Assembly (NCBI RefSeq): GCF_042477335.2
Contig: NC_091251.1
Span: 90,659,501-90,723,500 of the forward strand
DNA: 64,000 nucleotides
Reading direction: 5' to 3'
Origin: Ovis canadensis
Taxonomy: Eukaryota > Chordata > Mammalia > Artiodactyla > Bovidae
Shown here: positions 1 to 11,400 of the stretch, in pieces
Layout of the letters: the number at the start of each line of letters is the position of its first letter
Position numbering within the stretch: position 1 is the stretch's first letter
Notes under the pieces: model-generated
The model's input: the letters and a program-made list of their open reading frames with translations, nothing else
The model's database searches: none
Told to the model about the DNA's origin: nothing
Program-made: the position numbers and the translations under genes

Positions 1-473
1 TAAAGGTCCCATCTAGTCAAGGCTATGGTTTTTCCAGTGGTCATATATGGATGTGAGAGATGGACTGTGAAGAAAGCTGAGCACCAAAGAATTGATGCTT
101 TTGAACTGTGGAGCTGGAGAAGACTCTTGAGAGTCCCTTGGACTGCAAGGAGATCCAACCAGTCCATCCTAAAGGAGATCAGTCCTGGGTGTTCACTGGA
201 GGGATTGATGCTGAAGCTGAAACTCCAATACTTTGGCCACCTCATGCAAAGAGTTGACTCATTGGAAAAGACTCTGATGCTGGGAGGGATTGGGGACAGG
301 AGGAGAAAGGGACAACAGAGGATGGGATGGCTAGATGGCATCACCAACTCGATGGAGGTGAGTTTGGGTAAACTCTGGGAGTTGGTGATGGACAGGGAGG
401 CCTGGTGTGCTGCAATTCATGGGGTCACAAAAAGTCAGACACGACTGAGCGACTGAACTGAACTGAACTGAAC
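1..473 (+). mobile_element. BovB (RTE LINE) 3' end, cut by window edge
   Basis: Frame 25-456 translates to the C-terminal part of the BovB ORF2 protein ([21 protein letters not shown], then the [20 protein letters not shown] and VMDREAW blocks). The sequence then ends in the typical BovB 3' tail of repeated gaact units (about 452-472). The reverse-transcriptase domain lies beyond the left edge or was lost by 5' truncation. The frame is open to the usual terminal TGA, so this copy is fairly young. It abuts the Tigger remnant that follows. Confidence 0.95.
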
Positions 474-479
474 CTTCTG

Positions 480-737
480 GGTTATCAGATTGACTGTATC
501 ACAGTGCTTGTGTTCAAGTGACCCTTATTTTACTTAATAATGGCCCCAAAGTGCAAGAGCAGTGATACTGGCACTTTGGTTGTGCCAGAGAGAAGCAGTG
601 AAGTGCTTCCTTCAAGTGAAAAGGTGAAATTTCTTGACTTGAAAAGGTATATGATATACTGGGTTCAGTACTTTCCCCGGTTCAGGCACTGGGGGTCTTA
701 AATTTACATTCTCTGCAGATTAGCAGGGGCTACTGTA
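480..737 (+). mobile_element. TcMar-Tigger DNA transposon, internal-deletion derivative
   Basis: An ATG at 540 opens a short frame beginning MAPKCKSSD and continuing to SEKVKFLDLKR, which resembles the N-terminus of a Tigger (pogo-type) transposase. At about 640 the sequence jumps to what looks like the transposon's 3' terminal region (gttcagtac, then cactgggggtctt) and ends at gctactgta near 737. Most of the transposase is therefore missing. The left terminus is not visible because BovB abuts it. Assignment rests on remembered consensus. Confidence 0.6.
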
Positions 738-840
738 GTCCCACATGGTCTTTTTCCTGCGACCAAAAGAGTCGTCAAGGACACAACAAACTTATGTGGA
801 CACCGTGGAGCAGACAGATCCTGGTGCCCAGCGACCTGCC

Positions 841-1030
841 AAGAGTAACTCAGAGAAAGCTATAGGACTTTAGTTTCTAGACTGCCACCTTCCAACTCTG
901 TGACCTCAGTGAATGCATGTGACCTCCCTGAGTCACAATTTCCCAATGTGTAAAATGGTTACAGAGACAATCTGTCTCATTTTCAGCCTGAGGGACCCAT
1001 GAGGGTTAGCAAGTAGGCAAACAGGTGATT
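841..1030 (+). repeat. MIR SINE fragment
   Basis: Shows the MIR core order: a 'ctctgtgacctcagtgaa' stretch, then gagtcacaatttcc and tgtaaaatgg. Degenerate ancient mammalian SINE. Confidence 0.6.
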
Positions 1031-1084
1031 TTCCAGCCTACCGTGTGATCTGAACCAGGGTTACTACACTGACCCATCCTCCGG

Positions 1085-1675
1085 CTTTAAGATAAATCAG
1101 GTCATGTTATTCTTCTGCTCAAAACTCCAAAGTGGCTCCCTTTTCACTGAGACTGGAAGCAAAGTCTCTCCCCTGTCCTTAAAGCCCCACGTGCCCAGAA
1201 GTACCTGGTGTCCTATCTCAAAGCTCCCCCCCGCCCCCGGCTTACCTGCTGCAGCCACCCAGGTCTGCAAGCCCTTTCTCCAGTTACCAGGAACCCTTCC
1301 CCTTGGGGTCCCTGCAACTCCGAACCCTTTGTCTGAATGCTCTTTCCCCAGACAGTCTGTAGCTGATGCCCACACCTCTTTCCCCAGATTCTGGCATGAC
1401 TCTCTGACTGCTTGGTTTTTGCCAAAATGTCATCTTCTCCATGAGACCTACCCAGTTTAAGCTGCAGCCCACTGTCCCTACCCCCATCCTGTTCTACCTG
1501 TGCTTTCCCTAAGCACTCATCACCATGCAACAGGACAAATAACTCACTATGTTAACCATTCATTGTGTGTCTTCCCCGCTATAATTTAAGCCCTGATGGG
1601 CAGGCATCTTTGATTGTGTCCTAAGCACCTTGAGCAGTGTCAGGCACATTAAGGACCCTCAATAAATAGGTTGGA
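1085..1675 (+). repeat. L2 LINE 3' region
   Basis: Starts with aaactccaaagtggctccc, continues through the degenerate ORF2 3' end (ctgaatgctctttcccc, aaaatgtcatcttctcc, agcactcatcacc) and ends with the L2 3' UTR signature (gggcaggcatctttg, then ctcaataaatagg at 1658-1670). Open frames on both strands here are by-products. Confidence 0.8.
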
Positions 1676-2084
1676 TCTTTCACAGAGGTCCAGGGTATAA
1701 AGCAGACCAAGAAGGGCTACTCCAGTTGAAGGGAATATGAGCTCAAAATCTCCTCCACCATCTCTGCAGGCTCTCTGTGGAATATTTCTTGCTCTAATGA
1801 GGAGGTTTGAAAACTTCTGACATTCCCTCCTATGTAAAACCCATGTGTAAGATACAAAGTGCCATGTCAAGTCCAAAGGCCTGGCACAAACAGGTTGGTA
1901 CAAACAGATGCCAGGTTGGTAGAGTTATAAAGGAATTGGACGGGTAGCAGGGCAGGGACAAGGATCCCAGGAATGGGTCTTTGCTGCCTTCACCACTCAG
2001 CCAAGCCTTACTTATCTATTTTTCCTTTTTTTCACACAACATAACTATGATGATTTTAGACTGGAAAATACATTTTTCTGGGCG
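1676..2084. other. Unique non-coding DNA
   Basis: No exon, RNA gene or recognisable repeat seen between the L2 end and the next MIR. Confidence 0.5.
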
Positions 2085-2328
2085 TTTGTTGAATAGCTAC
2101 TGTGTGCTGGGCAGTGTCTACGCTCAACTCACTACATAAGTGATCTCACAAAACTATCAGCCGTCTGACCACTGGCACTATGGTACCATATACCAGTCCT
2201 GGCACCTATTAGGTGCTCAATAAATGCTCACTTATTTCCCTAACAACTCTCTGGGGCGGTACTATTAACCCATTTTTCAAGTGAGGGACCAAAGTTCAGG
2301 TTTAGATCATACAATTAGTGAGGGACAA
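2085..2328 (-). repeat. MIR SINE, antisense and degenerate
   Basis: Antisense MIR order: ttgaatagctactgtgtgct, then gtctacgctcaactcac, later aaccatttttcaagtgaggg. About 2195-2225 carries a separate 'ggtgctcaataaatgctcac' L2/MIR 3' end, so two old elements may be interleaved. Confidence 0.55.
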
Positions 2329-2802
2329 AGCAAGGGTTTCTTTTTTATTTTATTTTATTGTTGGTGTATAATTGCTTTACAATGTTGTTAGTTTCTGCTT
2401 TCTACAACAAAGTAGATCAGCTACATACATGCATCTATCCGTTCCCTCTTGGACCTCCCTCCCACCCATCTAGGTCCTCACAGAGCACTGAGCTGAGCTT
2501 CCGTGCTTTAGAGCAGGTGCCCACTAGCCATCTATTTGGCACGTGCTATCCCAGTGTTCACGGCAGCACCATTTACAATAGCCAGGATTGGAAACAACCT
2601 AAATATCCATTGACAGAGGCAGGGGTAAAGAAGATGTGGCGTGTATTTCCAATGGAATATTACTCAGCCGCACAAAGGAACAGAATGCGTCATTTGTAGA
2701 GACACGGATGGGCCTAGAGACTGCCATACAGAGTGAAGTCAGAGAGAGCAAAGTAAACATCACATATTAACACATATGTGTGGAATCTAGAGCAAGGGTT
2801 TC
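2329..2802 (-). mobile_element. L1 with 5' inversion (twin-priming type) and 12-bp TSD
   Basis: The element proper is 2341-2790. Its left part (to about 2555) is antisense L1 3' UTR beginning with a T-rich tail complement. The right part (about 2556-2790) is sense L1 near the ORF2 end (acaatagccaggattgg, ggaatattactcagccgc, ggaatctag). The parts are therefore in opposite orientation, as in a 5' inversion. Exact 12-base duplicates agcaagggtttc flank it at 2329-2340 and 2791-2802. It is very short, so the RNA in between was skipped. Confidence 0.85.
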
Positions 2803-3296
2803 AGTTCTACTTAGACAAGCTCCAGCCACAGTGGTTCTGAGGGAGAATTCAAGTTAGATCAGCCCTCCAGGCTCCCCTCAAGCAGATCAGTCTCCTGGCC
2901 ACACCAGGAGATGAGGGAATGGGTATTTCCTTCTTCTTGGCTTTCTCTTCTCCACCTGGCTCCTGTCTTCCCTTTGTATATTAACTCACCTGGAGGAGGC
3001 TCCTGCCACCTTTTGATTAATTGGCCTGCCTGTCTCACCCTCTGTGGCTTGGTAACCCCAGTGTTAGCAGTGGTTCATCTTGAATCATAAATCAAGTTTT
3101 GAACGACATTGTGTTTGTGCTTAAAATCTTCCTAGAATTCAAATTCTTTCTGAGGGTCCTTTGCTTATGAGTAGAATGATGGATTTCACATCTCTCCCTT
3201 TAAGAAAAATCTGGATGGTATCTGCTGGCTTCCCTTTGCCCCCTTCAAAAACACAGCCCTAGTTAGTGCATATGATACAGCTAGTATTCCCCCAAG
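2803..3296. other. Unique non-coding DNA
   Basis: No recognisable repeat or exon. Ends exactly where duplicated segment copy A begins. Confidence 0.45.
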
Positions 3297-3745
3297 GACC
3301 TCACATTCCATTTCCGCTCTGGCCACACTAAGGAAAAGCTCCAATCATGTCATCTTTTTGCATAAACAGAAATCATTTGTAACTCACATGTTCACTGTGC
3401 TTTCCATAACCCACCCTTAGCTGGATTTTTCTTTCTTCACTATTGCTGAAAGCCATGCCTGCTATTAGTAAAAGGCTGGAGTAGTTCTTCAGTTGTGTGG
3501 GACTCTCCTGTGTACTAGGGGACTTTGTCCTTCCTGCCTCATCCATGAAATGCCAGGTGCATCCCCCAGTAACTGTAAGAAGCAGAAGAGCCTGTAGGCA
3601 ACGTTCCAAGTGTCCCCGGCTGAAGCCAGCAGTGATGGGATCTCTGAAGATGGTGCACCAGATGCAGATACTAAGTTGTGCCACTGGCAAGGGCATCAGT
3701 CTATCTCCAGGGACACCCCCTTTCTCCCAGTGTAAGTTGCTTCCC
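3297..3745. repeat. Duplicated segment, copy A (449 bp)
   Basis: Matches 14676-15123 in direct orientation. The only differences I see are two substitutions (cccaccctt versus cccactctt; gctattag versus gctactag) and one C inserted here (tatctccagg). Homology starts at gacctcacattcc and ends at gttgcttccc. Within it, about 3470-3625 resembles a degenerate antisense MER20-type hAT element (ttgtgtgggactctcctgtg, then catccccca). The open frames it carries are weak and show no recognisable domain. Confidence 0.9.
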
Positions 3746-5228
3746 CTCTTGATCTTGATGAACACTTGTTTTAATCTCTGACTTCTCCTATGTAAAAACA
3801 TAGCCAGTGGGAAGAAGAGGAGAAAGTACTGAAATTTTCCCTGGGCCCGTATCATTTTAAGAAGGATTTTGTTCTCTGAAATGATTTTGTACTCTTTCAA
3901 ATTCATGATTGAGAGAGTTTACTAGATGTAAGTTACCAAGTCCAATCAGCAGTCTGGGATAAAATCAGAGTCTGGGATAAAAGAGAGAAACCAATGGATT
4001 CACCAGGTCCAAAACATTGGACGGCACCCATTGCAGCTTCCCTACTTGCGCCCCACATCAGGCCTGACTTGCTGTGAACCCCTGAGCTCCACTCCTCTCC
4101 TACCCTACAAAGCATGGCGAGTTCTAGTTTCCAAAATACCAACATTCTCTGCAAATGGCCAGAGTCGGAATCTTCTAGTAGGGCAGGGATTCAGTAACTC
4201 CCTGGACCCAGGAAGAGTGCGACTGTGTATCAAAAACCATCCAGAGAGGCTGTCAGATGGATCAGGGTGTTTGTTCATCTTGCTCTTGTTTCTCTTGGGC
4301 ATGACTTGCCATACATGCCAGTGCCCCAGCTCACAGACCGTCTATCCCAGCCCTGCATCCCATCCTCCCGTCTTGCCAAGGCAGTGCTCTGTGGTGCTCT
4401 CAGCACATCCTGTTTGTTCAGTCCCCCGTGTCTCCCACCGTAGCAACAGGGAGAAAGGATTCTTCAGAGTGCCTTTGCTTTGGGCTTTGAAATCAGATCC
4501 TGGCACACCTGATTACACTCAATAGCTGGAAATGGTAAGGATGTCCGATGGGCAGACGGCTCTTGTTCTAAGCTGTGCACATCAGGAAGGCAGGGGCTGG
4601 GTCTCCTCCTGGAGTCTGCACTGGAGGGGGCAGGATGCACTAGCAGGAAAAGCAAACAGTGTAACTGAAGGGAAATTCACTTGAAAAAGAACTCAGAACA
4701 TAACCATCAAGCAGGGTATAAACCGTCCCCAAGGACAAAAAGTGGAGCTTAGACTCATTCCTCTCGCCTCCTGCATCCTTCCCTGGGAAACATTCAGTCC
4801 CAGTAACCATCTGCCCAAGGGCCAGGAGGGTCAAACCTCCTCCTTGTCCTTTTTTCTGTACAAATGTTGCCACTGAGACCTTGGCAAGGGGAATAAAAAC
4901 ATAGCGACTTACATGCCACACAGTGGGAAGCTCAGCAGGCATTGGAACATGAAAGGGCAGCTCTTGTGCTTCCAAGAGCTCCTCAGCCTGCATGCACTGC
5001 AAGCTTTCCAACACTGAAGCTACCCCAATACTTGAAAAGTCATTAGGAAAATTTCGCACATACAGAAAGGCTTAAGGAGCAACACTGACCCACACCCAGC
5101 TTAAGAAATGAAATATTTCACATGCAGTTAGAGCCCTGCCTGAACCATTCTCCTCCCTGCCTCCACCGTGCTAACTGCTCAGCTATGCAGGGCATTTCTT
5201 TACACCTTATACATCCCAGTGATGTGTG
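3746..5228. other. Unique non-coding DNA
   Basis: No exon or clear repeat. Contains one tiny tandem duplication: agtctgggataaaa at 3951-3964 and again at 3969-3982. Frames of up to 164 codons (4031-4525) have no domain character. Confidence 0.45.
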
Positions 5229-5320
5229 CAGCCCTCTTAGGGATATTGCTTAACCTTTTTGAGCCTCAGTGTCTTCATCTGTGTAAAGGGGCTATTGAGA
5301 GGATTAAAGGGAATGCCTTA
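5229..5320 (+). repeat. MIR SINE fragment
   Basis: Core motif run: ttgcttaacctttttgagcc, tcagtgtcttcatctgtgta, then gaggattaaaggg. Confidence 0.65.
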
Positions 5321-5384
5321 TGATAAATATCTGGCTGCTGTTCTTAGGAAAAGGAAAAAGTCAGCAGAAAGAACTGGGTCAAAT

Positions 5385-5700
5385 GCAAGGCTCTTCCTAG
5401 CCTGGCTCTGACCTGCCTGGACAGCCTCCCTTCCTCTCTGCAGCCCTCCCCAGCCTTCTAAATGCCAGGTTCCCAGAATCCCAGAGGGGCCACCTGTTTT
5501 CCTGGCTTTTGGACCAACACAGATGCTGTGCTTACCTGCCTGAAATGCTCGTCCCCTACTGCAGTCCTGTTCGACTGTGGGTTCATATGTCACCATGCTG
5601 GGAGGCCTTTCCTATCACCCCAGGCAGCGACTCTGGAGCTCTCACGGCCCTCTGCTTCTGTCTGAGCACTGTGCTCATGACATTCCCAGGGTGCCCACCC
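5385..5700 (+). repeat. L2 LINE fragment
   Basis: L2 ORF2 3'-end signature order: cctggctctgacctgcctgg, tgcctgaaatgctcgtcccc, atgtcaccatgctgggagg, cctttcctatcacccc. No intact frame. Confidence 0.65.
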
Positions 5701-6531
5701 CTACTCTCTCACTGAGCTGCAAAGGCAGGAAGGCCAGGGCCTGGGGCTCCTCCGGCTGCTCCAGCTAGTATCCTGACCCGCTGTCTGCTGGTGCAGGTCA
5801 GGCCCATGCTGAGTGAGCGACTGAGTGACTGTTCAGTCATCAGACTTACAACTTTCTGCCCCAGTTAGCAGGGAGAACTCCCTGTGCCCCCGGTTCTCCT
5901 CATAGGCGTTTTTCTCCTCTTACGTCCCAAATCTCCTCTGTCCTAAAAGCACAAAACTGAAAGGTCTCTTCGTATTTCTCAGAGTTGGAGCAAATGTAAT
6001 AGGAGCATGAACTTTCTACTTCCTAACTTCAGCAAACAACAGTTTCAAAGAGTCCTAGACGGGCTTTGTGTGCTTTAGGCAGGCCTTAAATATGTTTTTC
6101 TAGCTGTATGCCACTTTTGTTCTTTTTCTTCTTTGCAGCCTGTAGAAATTCTTAAAGACAAAGAAATATACAAGCCCATTCATCTTGTTTGGAAAGGCCA
6201 TTTTACCGCCACAGAACCCAAATATTGTGAAACAACAGTCTGGCTATGAAGGTGTTCTCACCTGCACCCATTGTTTTCTGCCAGAACGTTTGCTTGCCTC
6301 TATGCAGACTCAGCTTTAGTCACGGCATTTTACAGGATGTGTCTCCGAAGTGGGATCAAGAGCAAGGCTGACGGTAATCTGCACCCTAAGCCAACTGGGT
6401 GCCTTGGCACTGAAAATGGGCACACAGGTCTGCCCAGGAAGGCACTATGAAGTGAAAATGAGAGCAGTGCCTGGGGTGTGTGCCTGGAACACAAAGGTCA
6501 GCTTTGAGTTTTCTTTCTCTTTTTTTCCCCC
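5701..6531. other. Unique non-coding DNA
   Basis: Nothing recognised apart from low-complexity T-rich patches. Confidence 0.45.
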
Positions 6532-7830
6532 ACATTTTAAATTTTTATCAAGGTGAAATTCACATAGTATAACCATTTTAAAGTGAACAATTAAGTGGCA
6601 ATTAGTACCTTCACAATTTTGTGTACAACCACCACCTCTGTCTGGTTCCCAAAGATTTTCATCACCCTGAAAGGAAACCCCATACCCATTAGGTAGTGCT
6701 CCCCAATCAGCCTTCCTCCAGCTCCCAAAAAACACCAATCTGTGTTCTGTCTCTCTGGATATACCTCTTCTAGATATTTCATATAAACTGAATCATATAG
6801 AGTGTGACTTTTTGTGTCTGGCTCCTTTAACTAGCATGTTTTTGAGGTTCATCCTTATTATAGCATGAATCAATACTTCATTCCTTTTTATGGCCGTGTA
6901 ATATTCCATCGACATTCAGAAAATGAAGATCATGGCATCCGGTCCCATCACTTCATGGGAAATAGATGGGGAAACAGTGGAAGCAGTGTCAGACTTTATC
7001 TTGGGGGGCTCCAAAATCACTGCAGATGGTGATTGCAGCCATGAAATTAAAAGACGCTTACTCCTTAGAAGGAAAGTTATGACCAATCTAGACAGCATAT
7101 TCAAAAGCAGAGATATTACTTTGCCAACAAAGGTCCATCTAGTCAAGGCTATGGTTTTTCTGGTGGTCATGTATGGATGTGAGAGTTGGACTGTGAAGAA
7201 AGCTGAGCACCGAAGAATTGATACTTTTGAACTGAGGTGTTGGAGAAGACTCTTGAGAGTCCCTTGGACTGCAAGGAGATCAGTCCTGGGTGTTCATTGG
7301 AAGGCCTGATGCTGAAGCTGAAACTCCAGTATTTTGGCCACCTCATGTGAAGAGTTGACTCATTGGAAAAGACTCTGATGCTGGGAGGATTGGGGGCAGG
7401 AGGAGAAGGGGACGACAGAGGATGGGATGGCTGGATGGCATCACTGACTCAATGGACATGAGTTTGGGTGAATTCCGGGAGTTGGTGATGGACAGGGAGG
7501 CCTGGCATGCTGTGATTCAGGGGGTCTCAAAGAGTCGGACACGACTGAGTGACTGAACTGAACCGAACTGAATATTCCATTGTATGGATGTACCACTTTT
7601 TGTTTATCCATTCATCCACTGATGGACATTTGGACTGTTTCTACCTTTTGGCTGTTGTGAATAGTGCTACTATGAGTTTGTGTGTATATGTATTTAAGCA
7701 AATACCTGTTTTCAATTCTATGAGGTTAGTAGAATTGCTGGATCATATAGTAATTCTATGTTTAACTTTTGGAGGAACTGCCATTGTTTTCCACAGTGAC
7801 TGAACTGTGTTACATTCCCACCAGCACAGG
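6532..7830 (-). repeat. Old L1 3' region (antisense), split by BovB
   Basis: 6532-6909 and 7571-7830 are one antisense L1 3' UTR / ORF2 end: aaagtgaacaattaagtggc, then taatattccat, resuming with aatattccattgtatggatg, gatggacatttggactg and ggatcatatagtaattct. Removing the BovB at 6910-7570 rejoins the L1 without a gap. Confidence 0.8.
6900..7580 (+). mobile_element. BovB insertion with 10-bp TSD
   Basis: BovB proper is 6910-7570, 5'-truncated just after the reverse-transcriptase domain. Frame 6923-7309 reads [48 protein letters not shown]. It is broken by a deletion near 7280, where the SNQSILKE block is missing. The 3' tail has gaact-type units at 7551-7570. The target-site duplication aatattccat occurs at 6900-6909 and 7571-7580. 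Confidence 0.93.
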
Positions 7831-9225
7831 TCAGATTTTATCCTTCTGGGAGTCACATTCTAAAGTGACACGAGGCCCTCCCAGGTCTAAAGGGCCATTT
7901 TCCATGTACACAGAACTCACACTCTGTATGTGAAGATACAGATTCTGCACACACATGTGGACAGGGAAAGGGGAGAAAGTGGAACCCTTGGTAGACAAGC
8001 TGAAGGATGGTTCAGAGACTAATGAACTTCTTACCCATCTGTCTTGCCGTGTTATTCTCAGCTAAACAAGGAACACACTGAAGAATTTCACTGTCTACTC
8101 TGTCTTCTTTCACTTCTTTCCAGTTAGTTTTCACTCCTACTTATCCTCACGATTGTAGGGTCGCAGTGACTTTTCCACCCTTGGCCATTTTCCAGTAAAC
8201 ATGTGGGACTGTTAGCTTGTGATCCAGTGTTTAGAGCTCCTACATTTGTGAATGCTGAATGCTCCACACGCCACTCAGCAACATCTGCGAGCCAGAAATA
8301 GGAACAACACCTTTAAAGAGAGAGATGTGAGAGCAGAATTATTAATAGTAACCTGCTGAGAAGAAAGGTAAGGCAGAGTCCCCTGCTGAATCTGATTCTT
8401 CAGAGGGAAAGGGCACAAAACTGCTTTCTTTCTCAAAACCACCTAGAAGGAACCAAGGCCTGCCTTAAATCTACATATCAGTATTATTTGATTGGAAGAG
8501 TTAAAAATACTGCAGTATTCTAATCTTCTTTTTCTCACAGTCTGGCAGCTGAGGTCTCAGCCATCTGGGGGGAAGGCCTTCCTGAGAGGGCTGAACCCCT
8601 GGGACGATACTCTATTAGACAGAGGCCTTCATGGCTGAATAAGGGTCTGAAAGAGGAAATGGAGAAGAGGAGCCAGGGAGGAGGGCCTGAGGAGGCCTCT
8701 GAGAAAAGAGAAGAGTGGGTCCCCTGGGTGTTCTCCATAAGTGTGGGGCCTCGGGAGGGTGGCAAGGAGAAAAGGGGAAGGGCCTGAGCGCAGCGAGAAT
8801 TAGTGCTTCCAGGGATTTGGAGGGAAGGAGACTCACCACACCATTAGGAAGTAGGTTTTCTAAGCTCACTCATAAGCCTCAGAGGCAAAATGAGGTTGGA
8901 AACCCCAGTGTATCTGGCTAAGAACAGGAGGCCCCAGGATGCAGCTCTGAATTGAAATTGAACCCTGCCTCTGGGTATGGTTGAGCTGGGGTGGTCCTCA
9001 GTTTTTCACAGAGCAGGAGGGACTCACTATGGTCCTCACTATCTGCCAGTAAAGAAAGAAGGAACAGCCAGGTTATCTTTCAAAGATGAGCCACACTCCC
9101 TTTTAGGGGGTCAAATGGTAACCTGGTGATGTCAGCCTAGAAAGAAGAGAGCCTCCTCCCCAGCCACAAGTGAGAGCTCTTAGCTTTTTAGTCATAATCC
9201 AATGAGACAGTTTGCAGAGTTAGTG
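7831..9225. other. Unique non-coding DNA
   Basis: No exon recognised. About 8600-8790 is purine-rich on this strand, which explains several long antisense frames there. Confidence 0.45.
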
Positions 9226-9616
9226 GGTGTGGTGGGCTTAATGGTGCCCCCGAAAAGGTATGTCCACACCCTAATCCCTGGAACCTGTGAATGTGACCTT
9301 CTCTGGAAGATGGGTCTTTGCAGATGTGATTAAGTTAGGGATCTTGAGATGAGATCATCCTGGATTACCCTGGTGGGCTAAATCCAGGGACAATTGTCCC
9401 TGTAACAGAAGGCCAGACTGGAGTGATGCCGCCACAGGCCAAGGAGCATCTGGAGCCATGTGAAGCTGGCAGAGCCAAGGACATATCCTCCCCTGGGGAA
9501 AAACCTGACCCTGCCAACACCTTGACTTTGGACGTCTGGCCTCCAGAACTGTGGAAGTATAAAGTTCTGTTGTTTAAGCCATAAGGCTTGTTATCACTTG
9601 CTGCAGCTAATACAGG
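9226..9616 (+). repeat. Solitary ERVL/MaLR-type LTR
   Basis: Old LTR signature order: ggtatgtccacaccctaatc, ccctggaacctgtgaatgtg, tttgcagatgtgattaag, then ctggcctccagaactgtgg, a degenerate polyadenylation region and gctaatacagg. No internal retroviral coding sequence nearby. A related LTR lies at 36415-36900. Subfamily not determined. Confidence 0.65.
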
Positions 9617-9859
9617 GGAGCTGCACAGAGAGAATTAGCGACTGCAGAGTGGAAGGGTCTGGAAAACCAAGTTCAGTCCTGGATCTGCTGCTGCTGACTG
9701 AGGTGAACTTTATGCTTCAGGTTCATTTCCTCTTCTGTTCCTCACATGCCTGGCCCTCGCAGCTGGGCATGGGGCTCACATCTCACTTGAAGAAGTTACT
9801 CAAAATCTAAGGAGGTCAGGTGAGATACTCCCTACCTGTTTGAAACAGTGGTAACAGGA

Positions 9860-10050
9860 ATAACCACACTCCTAGAATGTTGAATACGTACTAGATACGT
9901 ACATTATCTTGTGTAATCCTCAAAATAATCCCACAAGATTAGCATTCACATCCCTATCTTCTAGGCGAGGAGACTGAGGTTCTGAGAGGTCCTAGAGCCT
10001 GTTCAAGGTCACTCACCGAGTGAGCCCATGTCTACCTATGCTCGACCCAC
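9860..10050 (-). repeat. MIR SINE (antisense)
   Basis: Runs attatcttgtgtaatcctca, then gcgaggagactgaggttctg and gttcaaggtcactcaccgag, the antisense MIR order. Confidence 0.65.
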
Positions 10051-10225
10051 AGCGTTACAAAAGGTTCAAGCTCCACAAAGACAGTGGGTCCAGATTCCCG
10101 CAACATCCCGCAGCACTCAGCTGGATGATGGCAGGCGGTTTGTTTATCTTCTGAATGTTAGCAGCACTGGCACTACAGCTGGGTGATGGATGACAGAGTG
10201 TTTGCTGAGAGAACCTGTTTGGACT

Positions 10226-10464
10226 CTGCTAACAGTAGCATGGTGCGTGCAGTCATGCCCAACTCTTCACGACCCCGTGGACTGTAGCCCGCCAGGCCCC
10301 TCTGTCCATAGGATGCTCTAGACAAGAGTACTGGAGTGGGTTGCCATGTCCTCCTCCAAGGGATTTTCCTGAACCAGTGATCGAACTTGCATCTCTTATG
10401 TCTCCCGCATTGGCAGGTGGGTTCTTTACCACTAGCACCACCTGGGAAGCCCTGCTAACAGTAG
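10226..10464 (-). mobile_element. Bov-tA SINE with 13-bp TSD
   Basis: SINE proper is 10239-10451, antisense: BovA body first (cgaccccgtggactgtagcc, actggagtgggttgccatg), then the tRNA-related head ending cacctgggaagcc. Exact duplicates ctgctaacagtag flank it at 10226-10238 and 10452-10464. Confidence 0.93.
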
Positions 10465-11139
10465 AGGGTTAGCAAAATATCCACATTGTGGACAAATATA
10501 GTCACAACTGAGACCCATCTTGGTCCTCTTGGCCCCAAGGCTTTCTTCTCTCAGACCTTGCTGGAGAAAGAGATGAAACCCCTAGCCAAGTGGCTTCTGC
10601 CAAGTGAGAGACTGGATGGACAGTCACACACACACACAGAGAACATATCCACATCACTCCCTCCCCAGCCAAGACGAAGAAGAGAGGGAACCAACTGAGA
10701 GACAGGCTCTAGATAAGCCCTGTCCTGAGCAGCCCGGCACATCTGGGGCCCCCTCTTGTCTGGCTGGAGTCCCTATGCCTTTCCCAGAGTCCCCGTCGGA
10801 GGTTTAGGGGATCTATACCGATCCCCTGCTGGCTGTGGCTGAGGCAGGGCCGTGGCTAACAGGGCAGCTGCTTCCCTGTCCTTCCAGCGCTTTGGGTTGA
10901 AGAGAGAGCTGGAGCCCAGAGATGACCCAAGGACCTGCCAGATTTCCTCCCAGGCAGACCTCTGTGCGAGATAAAGTCAGGCGAGGCTGAGCCGCAGGAC
11001 AGCAGCATAATAAATCCCCCCCGGCCTCCTCCCAGGTCATTGTTCTATTGCTGGAGTTGTTTTGAGTACGATCAAAAGGAAGGAAGAGCTCCGTGCTATC
11101 AGGCTGGGGAAGAAGGATGCTCTCCTGACCGCTGCCATT
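10465..11139. other. Unique non-coding DNA with short (CA)n
   Basis: A short cacacaca run lies near 10624-10638. No exon recognised; the overlapping frames are in mutually inconsistent registers. Confidence 0.45.
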
Positions 11140-11400
11140 GCCCTTGGCCACACTCACGTTAAATATGAGGAAACCGAAGGGCCGTGTGCAGCCTAACCTC
11201 GCCCTCACGGTAAGGCGCACGGCCCTCAGCGAGGCAGCACCCCCATCAGAACCCACTGACGGCCGCCGTGGTCGTCCAGCCCTCGTCCTCTCGCCCCGGC
11301 CAGCCCAGCCCTGGGAGGCCGAGCCCAGGGTCAGCGGCGTTGGGGAGGTGGGGGAGCCGGAAGTGGGCCCTGGAGTGGCTGCATTAGCTGTTGTTTACCC
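11140..11400. promoter_or_regulatory. Small CpG-rich patch, possible CpG island
   Basis: I count about 19 CpG dinucleotides in about 250 bases with high GC, an observed/expected ratio near 0.65 by hand count. The rest of the window is strongly CpG-depleted. A donor-like acggtaagg sits at 11208-11216. No confirmed TATA box or exon. It could be a minor promoter or enhancer, or simply GC-rich sequence. Confidence 0.35.

Noticed and set aside
1104-1460. 118-codon frame with overlapping antisense frames
   Set aside because: It lies entirely within an L2 3' region.
3373-3906. 177-codon minus-strand frame, repeated as 107 codons at 14752-15075
   Set aside because: The frame exists in both copies only because the segment is duplicated at about 99% identity; it overlaps a decayed hAT fragment and has no recognisable domain.
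10239-10451. tRNA-like sequences in the SINE heads (here and in the other Bov-tA copies)
   Set aside because: They are tRNA-derived SINE heads with diverged stems attached to BovA bodies, not functional tRNA genes.
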